A DNA stretch of 14,233 nucleotides from positions 1 through 14,233 of the forward strand of contig CAYSDL010000037.1 of the NCBI GenBank assembly GCA_964429875.1, written 5' to 3'. A model generated the notes under the pieces. The model worked only from the letters and a program-made list of their open reading frames with translations, was not told the origin of the DNA and did no database searches. Origin of the DNA: CAYSDL01 sp964429875 (GTDB lineage Bacteria > Fidelibacterota > Marinisomatia > SCGC-AAA003-L08 > D37C17). Made by a program: the position numbers and the translations under genes. This document shows positions 7,174 through 13,396 of this stretch, in pieces (position 1 is the first letter of the stretch; each line of letters begins with the position of its first letter).

Positions 7174-8508
7174 ATGAACAATAAATATTACATAGAAACA
7201 TATGGTTGTCAGATGAATGTTTATGATTCTGAACTTGTTGGCGGCCAATTAGAAAAGCTAGGTTATAAAAGTACAGATGAAATCAATAATGCTGATCTTA
7301 TTTTTTTAAATACATGTTCTATTAGAGAAAAAGCTGAAGAAACTGTTCATAATAGACTAAATAATTTACATCATTTAAAAAAAAAGAACCCCAAACTACT
7401 TATTGGTGTATTAGGATGTATGGCGCAAAATCTTAAAGATGAAATTTTAGAATCTAAACCTTTTGTTGATATTGTCCTTGGTCCTGATTCATATCGTAAA
7501 ATATATGAAATTATTAAAAGTAGAGAATCTATTTCAGGAAATATTGTTGATACAAAACTATCTAAATACGAAGTCTACAATGATTTGTTTCCATCAAGAA
7601 ATGAGGGTATTAATGCATGGATTTCAATTATGCGTGGCTGTGATAAATTTTGCACGTTTTGTATAGTTCCATTTACAAGAGGTCGTGAAAGGAGTAGATC
7701 AGTTAATGACATTATTAAAGAAACAATAAATGCTGTTGAAGATGGATTTGTAGAAGTTACATTATTAGGTCAAAATGTTAATTCATATTATACCCCTGAA
7801 GGTGACTTTTCTTACTTGCTTGAAAAGGTTGCTCAAGTTAAGGGTCTTAAAAGAATAAGATATACTTCTCCACATCCTCAAGACATTAATACAAATCTTT
7901 TAAAGATTATGGCAAAACATGACAATATATGTAATTATATACATCTACCGCTTCAATCTGGATCTAATAGAATATTAAATAGAATGAATAGAACATATAC
8001 TTCTGAAGAGTATTTATTTTTAGTTAAAGAAATAAGAAGTTATTTGCCTGATTGTTCAATAAGTACAGATATAATTGTTGGTTTCCCTGGTGAAACAGAA
8101 GAAGAATTTGATGAAACTCTTAAAATTGTAGAAAATGTTAAATTTAATTTTTCATATATGTTTAAATATTCCTCACGTCCAGGTACAAAAGCAGCAGAAT
8201 TTTCTGACCAAATTTCAGAAAATGTCAAACAAGCTAGGTTGGAAAAATTAATAGAATTTCAAAAACAAATTACATTATTTAATAATAAAAATAAAGTTGG
8301 GAAAATTGAAAACATTTTAATCGAAAAAGAAAGTAAAAAATCTAAATTTTTTTGGTCAGGTCGTACTGAAGGTAATATTTGGACAATAATTAAAAAAGGA
8401 AGTGAAAAAATAAGAGATATTGTTCCTGTCTTAATTAATGATGCTCAAGGAGTAACTTTATTTGGTGAAAAAATAAAAAATAAGGAAGAAATATATGAAA
8501 CTAGTTAA
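7174..8508 (+). CDS. miaB: tRNA-2-methylthio-N6-dimethylallyladenosine synthase
   Basis: A 444-residue radical SAM methylthiotransferase that adds a methylthio group to i6A37 of tRNAs reading codons that begin with U. The N-terminal UPF0004 domain carries the three auxiliary-cluster cysteines C12 (YGCQMN), C48 (NTCSIRE) and C82 (GCMAQ). The radical SAM motif is CDKFCTFC (C156, C160, C163), followed by IVPFTRGRERSRS. LLGQNVNSY and IHLPLQSGS are family hallmarks that distinguish MiaB from MtaB and RimO. The C-terminal 65 residues form the TRAM domain. The length is standard. The last 14 bases overlap the start of the LapA-like gene, whose ribosome binding site lies inside miaB. The ATG is preceded by AATT with no Shine-Dalgarno sequence. 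Confidence 0.96.
   Translation: MNNKYYIETYGCQMNVYDSELVGGQLEKLGYKSTDEINNADLIFLNTCSIREKAEETVHNRLNNLHHLKKKNPKLLIGVLGCMAQNLKDEILESKPFVDIVLGPDSYRKIYEIIKSRESISGNIVDTKLSKYEVYNDLFPSRNEGINAWISIMRGCDKFCTFCIVPFTRGRERSRSVNDIIKETINAVEDGFVEVTLLGQNVNSYYTPEGDFSYLLEKVAQVKGLKRIRYTSPHPQDINTNLLKIMAKHDNICNYIHLPLQSGSNRILNRMNRTYTSEEYLFLVKEIRSYLPDCSISTDIIVGFPGETEEEFDETLKIVENVKFNFSYMFKYSSRPGTKAAEFSDQISENVKQARLEKLIEFQKQITLFNNKNKVGKIENILIEKESKKSKFFWSGRTEGNIWTIIKKGSEKIRDIVPVLINDAQGVTLFGEKIKNKEEIYETS
8482..8488 (+). promoter_or_regulatory. Ribosome binding site for the LapA-like gene, inside miaB
   Basis: AAGGAAG lies 6 nt before the ATG at 8495 and within the miaB coding region. It fixes the start of the LapA-like protein and suggests translational coupling with miaB. 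Confidence 0.7.
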
Positions 8509-8860
8509 ATACATACTTTTTATAGCTATTTTAATTGTTAGTATCATTTTTATTATAAAGCTGAATGAATTAAATATGATTGATAATCAACCCGTCCAAA
8601 TTAAATTCCCATATATTTATTCAATTGAAGGTTATGAGGATGGGGTAAAAGTTTGGGAAGCGATTATTTTAACATTATCTATTGGTGTTATCCTTGGTTT
8701 TGTCATTGCTTTATTTCAGATTATTGCACAAAAAACTGAATTAATTTCTCTAAAATCTAAGGTAAGGCGTCTAAAAAATGAATTAGATAACTTAAGAAAT
8801 CAATCCCTTGATGAAGATATTTCTTTAGAAGACTCTATCGAATCGGAAGAAATACTATAA
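8495..8860 (+). CDS. LapA-domain (DUF1049-like) inner-membrane protein
   Basis: A 121-residue protein with the LapA (YciS) layout: one membrane helix at about 5-23, a short loop, a second helix at about 53-77 with glycines (SIGVILGFVIALF), then a basic coiled coil (about 80-103, KSKVRRLKNELDNL) and an acidic tail. In E. coli, LapA works with LapB in controlling LpxC stability through FtsH, and so lipopolysaccharide output. The family match rests on topology and on the pairing with a LapB-like TPR gene that begins 1 nt downstream, the same order as E. coli yciS-yciM. The acidic tail (DEDISLEDSIESEE) is longer than I expect. The gene overlaps miaB by 14 nt. Assignment as functional LapA is inference. 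Confidence 0.72.
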   Translation: MKLVKYILFIAILIVSIIFIIKLNELNMIDNQPVQIKFPYIYSIEGYEDGVKVWEAIILTLSIGVILGFVIALFQIIAQKTELISLKSKVRRLKNELDNLRNQSLDEDISLEDSIESEEIL

Positions 8861-8861
8861 G

Positions 8862-10070
8862 ATGTCTTTTATAATTTTAATAATATTTATTATAGTTTGT
8901 TTGTTCGTTTACTTCTACAAATTAAGGCCTAATAGTAAAATTAATATTAAAGAACTTTATGCTGAGGGCCTAGATATGCTTGTATCAGGGAAATATAAAG
9001 TAGCTTATAAAAATTTCAAGGAAATTGTTGAAAAGGACTCTAATAATATCAAAGCATATATTAGACTAGGGCAAGTTCTAAGACAAGGAGGAAATTATTT
9101 AAAGGCTTTAAAGGTACACAGAAGTTTATTAAACAGAAAAAATATTTCAAATTATGAATTAATAGAAATTCATAAAAATTTAAGCATGGATTATTTGAAA
9201 ATTTCTGATGTTGATAAATCTATTATTGAATGTAATAGTATATTAAAAATTGAGAATAATAATGAATGGGCATTACATCAATTAATTATATTGTATAGAA
9301 GAAATAAAGATTGGGAAAAAGCTATTGAGTATTTAAAAGCTTATTTTGAAAAAACTGGGAAAAGAGATGATAATAAGTTATCACTATATAAAATCCAACA
9401 ATCAAAATTAAAAATAAAAGACAAAAAGTTTGAAGAAGCCAGAGAAATTCTTGAGAAATCTCTATCAATAAAACCAGATTTTGCTGCCGCCTATTATTTT
9501 TTAGCAAAATCATATTCTGAAGAGAGTAATATAGAATATGAAAAAGCAATTTCAATTCAAAATGAAGTTTCAACAAGCTTGAAAGATTCAAATCAATACA
9601 ATAGTTATCTAGAAGAAGCAAAAAAAATACTTTCTAAAGCAATTCCATTATGGGTTCATTTTTCTGAAATTGATCCTGAGCAATCATGGCTTGTTCTTCC
9701 TTTGCTTAAAGATGCATTGTTTGTTCTAAATCGATATACTGAGTTAGAAGAAATATTAGTTAAATTAAATAATAATTTCCCCGATAATATTGAAATTATG
9801 GCTTCACTTGCAGATTATTATTCTCATAAAGGAGAAGTTGAAAGAGCAATTTCTTTACTTAACTCAAGTACTGAAAAGCATGGCTCTTTAATTTTAGATT
9901 TAATTAAAATAAAACTAAAATTACAGAAAAGTGGAAATGAAAAGCTTACCAAAGAATTAGATAAAACAATTAATAATTTATCTAAAGATACAAGATATCA
10001 ATTTTCAAATAATTCATCTGTCTCTGATATGATGTGGCTATTAGAAGATAATGATGAAAATAAAGTTTAA
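8862..10070 (+). CDS. LapB-like membrane-anchored TPR protein lacking the C-terminal metal site
   Basis: A 402-residue protein with an N-terminal membrane helix (about 2-20) followed by TPR units from about 30 to 360. The stretch from LGQVLRQGGNYLKALKVHRS through NNEWALHQLIILY follows the pattern of E. coli LapB (YciM), and the gene sits directly behind a LapA-like gene. E. coli LapB recruits FtsH to degrade LpxC and ends in a rubredoxin-type domain with two CxxC pairs starting RYRCQKC. Here the end starts RYQFSNN (from R378), keeps a tryptophan at 392, and has no cysteine at all. Only C13 and C124 exist in the whole protein. I find no other-frame sequence near the end that would restore the cysteines. 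It is either a LapB variant without metal or a TPR protein with another role. The SPOR gene follows after 7 nt. Confidence 0.8.
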   Translation: MSFIILIIFIIVCLFVYFYKLRPNSKINIKELYAEGLDMLVSGKYKVAYKNFKEIVEKDSNNIKAYIRLGQVLRQGGNYLKALKVHRSLLNRKNISNYELIEIHKNLSMDYLKISDVDKSIIECNSILKIENNNEWALHQLIILYRRNKDWEKAIEYLKAYFEKTGKRDDNKLSLYKIQQSKLKIKDKKFEEAREILEKSLSIKPDFAAAYYFLAKSYSEESNIEYEKAISIQNEVSTSLKDSNQYNSYLEEAKKILSKAIPLWVHFSEIDPEQSWLVLPLLKDALFVLNRYTELEEILVKLNNNFPDNIEIMASLADYYSHKGEVERAISLLNSSTEKHGSLILDLIKIKLKLQKSGNEKLTKELDKTINNLSKDTRYQFSNNSSVSDMMWLLEDNDENKV

Positions 10071-10077
10071 CTGAATT

Positions 10078-10860
10078 ATGACGTTTAATAAAGTATCATT
10101 TTTAATTTTAATCTGCTCAGGCTTTATTTTTTCAAATAACAAGATAAATGAAATTGTAACATTGATACATGATGGAAAATATAATTTTTCTAATAATGAA
10201 AATCTTTTAAAAATGAATGGTGAAGGGTCAAATTATTTAAGAGGACTTCTTGAATTAGATGGAGATATATCAAAAGATTATTTTTTAGATTATTATAATG
10301 AATACCCAAATGGAGACTTTGCCCATGATGCTGTTGTTAAGATAGCTGAATATTACTATTCTAATGGTTTATATAAAAAATCAAGCCAGTGGTATAAGAA
10401 AATTCCTTTTAAATACCCCGATTCTTCTCATCTTAATAAATCAATGAGTTATTACTTAAATTCTCTTGTTATAATGGGTGAAGTTGATAGTGCTAAATTC
10501 TACACCCAAAAATTTAAAAATAAATATCCAAAATTAAATTTTACTAATGAATTTATTGGTGACCATATTTCTTCCCCAGTTATTAGTAAAAAGAAAACTG
10601 TATCAAAAAAAACAAAAAATAATATAAAGTATAGTTTGCAAATTGGTACTTATAAAAACTATCAATCTGCAATTACAAAAAAAAGAATTTTATCTGATGA
10701 AGGCTTTTTTAGCAGAATTGATGAGGTCTATCTTAATAATGAAAAAATGTATTCTGTTAGAATTGGTTTTTATAATAAAAAATCTTTAGCGGATAGAGAA
10801 AAAAATAGATTAAGTTCAAGATTGGGCATATATGATTCAATTATTGTTCAATTGCAATAA
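10078..10860 (+). CDS. Secreted TPR/SPOR-domain protein
   Basis: A 260-residue exported protein. The signal peptide covers about 1-19 (MTFNK, then hydrophobic to IFS). Residues about 50-150 look like two to three TPR or Sel1-like helical repeats (FAHDAVVKIAEYYYSNGLYK, then a second unit near 120-145). A lysine-rich linker follows (about 170-182), then a SPOR domain at about 183-260: YSLQIGTYKNYQSA, MYSVRIGFYNKKSLA and a final IIVQLQ strand. SPOR domains bind glycan strands stripped of stem peptides, typically at division sites, so a periplasmic role in cell-wall remodelling or division is likely. It sits directly after the LapB-like gene (7 nt). The selC tRNA begins 4 nt after its stop. The start has no Shine-Dalgarno sequence. 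Confidence 0.87.
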   Translation: MTFNKVSFLILICSGFIFSNNKINEIVTLIHDGKYNFSNNENLLKMNGEGSNYLRGLLELDGDISKDYFLDYYNEYPNGDFAHDAVVKIAEYYYSNGLYKKSSQWYKKIPFKYPDSSHLNKSMSYYLNSLVIMGEVDSAKFYTQKFKNKYPKLNFTNEFIGDHISSPVISKKKTVSKKTKNNIKYSLQIGTYKNYQSAITKKRILSDEGFFSRIDEVYLNNEKMYSVRIGFYNKKSLADREKNRLSSRLGIYDSIIVQLQ

Positions 10861-10864
10861 ATTT

Positions 10865-10956
10865 GGAAGCGAATGTGACTCTGGTGGGCGCTGCGGTCTT
10901 CAAAGCCGTTATTCTGGTTAATCCCGGAAGGTGGGTTCGATTCCCACACGCTTCCG
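10865..10956 (+). tRNA. selC: tRNA-Sec (anticodon TCA, reads UGA)
   Basis: This GC-rich island folds as a selenocysteine tRNA. The acceptor is GGAAGCG (10865-10871) with CGCTTCC (10949-10955) and discriminator G10956. The anticodon arm has loop CTTCAAA (10898-10904) with TCA at 10900-10902. The long variable arm pairs TTCTGG (10912-10917) with CCGGAA (10924-10929). The T arm is GTGGG-TTCGATT-CCCAC. The D arm (10875-10879 with 10887-10891) has one A-G mismatch. The eighth acceptor pair, normal in bacterial tRNA-Sec, is an A-A mismatch (10872 and 10948). CCA is not encoded; the sequence continues CAAAT. The gene lies 4 nt after the SPOR stop and 15 nt before a small membrane-protein gene. It implies that the genome decodes some UGA codons as selenocysteine, although no selA, selB, selD or selenoprotein is visible in this window. 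Confidence 0.95.
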
Positions 10957-10971
10957 CAAATAATAATAATT

Positions 10972-11199
10972 ATGACATTTAATAAATTTTTCAATTATTT
11001 AGTAAAAGTATTATGGTTGCTAGTTTTCTTTCTTGTAATTCTTTTAGATAGAGACAAAAATATTATGGTTGTAGTCACTATTTCAATTTTAATAGTTGCA
11101 ACTATATTAACTATAATTAGATCTATTGTAGCTAGAAATGAATGGCGTCAATTAATAGAAAATGGTGATGTTGAAATACAGGAAAAAATTAAGTTTTAG
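10972..11199 (+). CDS. Small two-helix membrane protein of unknown function
   Basis: A 75-residue protein I do not recognise. It has two membrane helices at about 8-25 and 31-49 separated by a short DRDKN turn, then a charged C-terminal segment (RNEWRQLIENGDVEIQEKIKF). Its ATG starts 15 nt after the tRNA-Sec, and it overlaps the next gene by 38 nt, so it is probably part of the same transcript. The start region AATTATGACATTTAATAAA almost repeats that of the SPOR gene (18 of 19 bases). Plausible as a real small membrane protein because of its helix pattern and spacing; function unknown. Confidence 0.65.
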   Translation: MTFNKFFNYLVKVLWLLVFFLVILLDRDKNIMVVVTISILIVATILTIIRSIVARNEWRQLIENGDVEIQEKIKF

Positions 11200-11833
11200 T
11201 ATTTTATTTTTAATTTTATTTTCTAATATCTTGTTCACTCAAGGTATATTCTTGAAAAATAATTCAAATTTTACTATTTCATCATCAGTGAACTATTCCA
11301 AACATAAGGATTTACGTAACTATAAATATGGTTTAACTTTTGGAATAGTAAAATCAGGAAATTTACAAGTTCATTTTAATTATAGCAAAATAAACAAATA
11401 TCAAAACTCACTTTATGAAAACAGCATATGGGAAGAGTATTATTCTACTTCGATTTCATATTTCATAAAACCAAATAGTCCGATTAGATTTGGTCTTTCT
11501 ACAGAGGCGTCTTACCCTATAAGAGATAGTTCCCCAATTTCTTCTTTTTCTTTTATATTAAATGGAAGATTTTTAGGGTCTAAAGGTACTGGGATGACTT
11601 TTTACCCTTATATCAAATATGAAATCAAATATAAGGCTAATTATGAAACAGCCATACATAGTTTTTTAAAATCAGAGAATGATATTGATAACTATAATGA
11701 AATAAGAATAGGTTGTGTAATGACATTTAATGATTTGTGGATAACTCCATTTTATGAAAAAAACAAAGATACTAATTCCATTTATGAAGGGATAGAAATT
11801 GGTTTATGGGACTATAAAATATCTAATAATTAA
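11162..11833 (+). CDS. Putative outer-membrane beta-barrel protein
   Basis: A 223-residue exported protein with a signal peptide: KYRKK then a hydrophobic run LSFSILFLILFSNILF and TQG near the cleavage point. The mature part is rich in alternating aromatic and polar residues (LQVHFNYSKINKYQ, YYSTSISYFIKP, FYPYIKYEIKYK) and charged turns, as in small outer-membrane barrels. It also resembles outer-membrane beta-barrel domain proteins of the FCB group, but I cannot name a family. ATG codons at 11162 and 11168 are both possible starts; neither has a Shine-Dalgarno sequence, and 11168 gives the more usual signal peptide (MLKYRKK). It overlaps the preceding membrane-protein gene by 32-38 nt in another frame. 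Its TAA overlaps the stop of the convergent arylsulfotransferase-like gene. Confidence 0.72.
   Translation: MVMLKYRKKLSFSILFLILFSNILFTQGIFLKNNSNFTISSSVNYSKHKDLRNYKYGLTFGIVKSGNLQVHFNYSKINKYQNSLYENSIWEEYYSTSISYFIKPNSPIRFGLSTEASYPIRDSSPISSFSFILNGRFLGSKGTGMTFYPYIKYEIKYKANYETAIHSFLKSENDIDNYNEIRIGCVMTFNDLWITPFYEKNKDTNSIYEGIEIGLWDYKISNN
11830..11833. other. Shared TTAA: overlapping stop codons of two convergent genes
   Basis: On the plus strand TAA 11831-11833 ends the barrel gene. On the minus strand TAA 11832-11830 ends the arylsulfotransferase-like gene. The two genes therefore share bases, leaving no intergenic space for a terminator. Confidence 0.9.
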
Positions 11834-13311
11834 TTTTGTTGTGATCCAAGAATAATATTAACTAATGCAACAATATCTAATACATTCACAATAGTATCTC
11901 CATTCACATCAGCCATTTGATTAAAATCTGCAGATCCTAGGATTATATTAACAGTTAAAATAATATCTAGAACATTAATTATTTCATCTCCATTTACATC
12001 ACCAGAAAGTCCTCCAGGATTATCAAAATAATCATAACCATATTTTTGTGCTCTTGCAATCATTACATTACTATTCCCTGATGAATAGTTGTAGTCCCAT
12101 AATTCATTCCCATTTGAATCAACTTCAAATATGTATGCATCATTTGCATCAGTTATTAAAGTATTACCATTAGGAAGTCTAAAAGCTCCACTCTGTACAT
12201 CTGAGAAAAAACCACCTTGGTGTAACCATTCCCAAGTTTCAGGGCCATAAGCTTCATTTTCTAATAAAATATAATTACCATTTTCATCTATTGGTGGAAC
12301 AAATTCTAATGCAGCAGAAGAATTACTTGAGTGCTTATTATTATATAAAATCAAATTCCCTTCTCCAGGATATCCAACAGGAATCCAATTTACACTATGT
12401 TGGCTATCTAAAATTTCATCTGAATTGTTGCCTCTATCATAATTTTGTGGGTTCCCCCATCTATATAAAAAATCACCACCCTTATTTGAATTTCCTCCAG
12501 TATGACTTGCTGCTTCTTCAGTAGTCGTACTATGATCAATGATATATATTTCATTTTGATGTCTAGCAGAAATAGCAATCTGATCTAATGCTTCATTGTA
12601 ATCAATTGCATTAACATGCATCCAATCACCATTTGCTTGCCCTCCAGGGCCACCATTGCTACCAACGCTTCCACAATTAACATCCATTAATTGTGGGTTG
12701 TTAGCAATATCCCCATAATTACTTAATGATGAATTTGAATCCTGAATCAAATGATCAGTCAAATGCCATTCCCATACAACTTCTGATCCACCCGTTTGAA
12801 GATCTGGTTGTATTTCAAAAATAGCTGTAGTCCACATTTGATTTAAAGAATTATCTACACTAGTTCTTCCAAGTGCTTGCCATGTTGAAGAATATAATCT
12901 TTCCCATGCTACCATCAGAATATTTCCATTTGGTAGAACATCAATATCATGATGATGTTGATAATCATTATTAGATAATTGATAATTCCAAAGTTCATCG
13001 CCTTCCCAATTATAAATAATAACTTTACCTCCAACACCACCTGACTCCATTGTTGGGTTAGATGACCTACATGGGTAATATAACAGTGTGTTCTCAAAAC
13101 CTGATTCATCTCCTGGATAGAGATATGGCATGCTTGCTGGTCCATTTGAATGTGACCAGGTATTATAATTTGTGTTATCAACATCTTTAAGATAAGTAGT
13201 TGCACTAGAACCACTACCTCCGCCACCAGGTGTAAATAATGTATATCCACCATATACATCCTGGGATAATAGATTTGATATAGCAAAAATTAAAATAATA
13301 TATTTTAGCAT
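11830..13311 (-). CDS. Secreted arylsulfotransferase-like propeller protein with dockerin-like tail
   Basis: A 493-residue exported protein. The signal peptide is MLKYIILIFAISNLLSQ. Residues about 40-430 fit the arylsulfotransferase (ASST) propeller family: HHHDIDVLPNGNILM (H119-H121), DWMHVNAIDY (H232), LYRWGNPQNYDRG, DSQHSVNWIP (H305) and FRLPNGNTLITDAN. Family members move sulfate between aryl compounds without PAPS, using a histidine. Which His acts here, and whether it is a true sulfotransferase, is not settled by sequence reading. Residues 437-459 and 467-489 are two dockerin-like repeats (GDVNGDEIINVLDI, ADVNGDTIVNVLDI). The start is well supported: AGGAG lies 10 nt before the ATG. An AT palindrome lies just upstream of that. 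Gene direction opposes the main operon, and its stop overlaps that of the barrel gene. Confidence 0.85.
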   Translation of the reverse strand: MLKYIILIFAISNLLSQDVYGGYTLFTPGGGGSGSSATTYLKDVDNTNYNTWSHSNGPASMPYLYPGDESGFENTLLYYPCRSSNPTMESGGVGGKVIIYNWEGDELWNYQLSNNDYQHHHDIDVLPNGNILMVAWERLYSSTWQALGRTSVDNSLNQMWTTAIFEIQPDLQTGGSEVVWEWHLTDHLIQDSNSSLSNYGDIANNPQLMDVNCGSVGSNGGPGGQANGDWMHVNAIDYNEALDQIAISARHQNEIYIIDHSTTTEEAASHTGGNSNKGGDFLYRWGNPQNYDRGNNSDEILDSQHSVNWIPVGYPGEGNLILYNNKHSSNSSAALEFVPPIDENGNYILLENEAYGPETWEWLHQGGFFSDVQSGAFRLPNGNTLITDANDAYIFEVDSNGNELWDYNYSSGNSNVMIARAQKYGYDYFDNPGGLSGDVNGDEIINVLDIILTVNIILGSADFNQMADVNGDTIVNVLDIVALVNIILGSQQN

Positions 13312-13321
13312 AAGTTTGTTT

Positions 13322-13326
13322 CTCCT
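13322..13326 (-). promoter_or_regulatory. Shine-Dalgarno site of the arylsulfotransferase-like gene
   Basis: Read on the minus strand, TTTAGGAGAAA lies 10 nt before the ATG at 13311. It is the strongest ribosome binding site in the window and fixes the start. Confidence 0.75.
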
Positions 13327-13334
13327 AAATTCTT

Positions 13335-13350
13335 TTAAAATTAATTTTAA
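13335..13350. repeat. 16-bp perfect AT palindrome in the leader of the arylsulfotransferase-like gene
   Basis: TTAAAATTAATTTTAA equals its own reverse complement and lies 8 bp upstream of the Shine-Dalgarno site. It could be an operator or a weak hairpin. In such AT-rich DNA, chance is also plausible. Confidence 0.4.
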
Positions 13351-13396
13351 TTAGCTATTCAATCATAGCGCATTAATGTAAGATGATGTTACAGCG

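Noticed and set aside
9322..9621. Minus-strand open frame of 99 codons opposite the LapB-like gene
   Set aside because: Leu/Ile-rich antisense of lysine- and asparagine-rich TPR coding sequence; no start signal.
12915..13286. Second minus-strand open frame of 123 codons inside the arylsulfotransferase-like gene
   Set aside because: Out-of-frame shadow: low-complexity Ile/Met/Gln translation, no leader, and the overlapping frame has clear family motifs.
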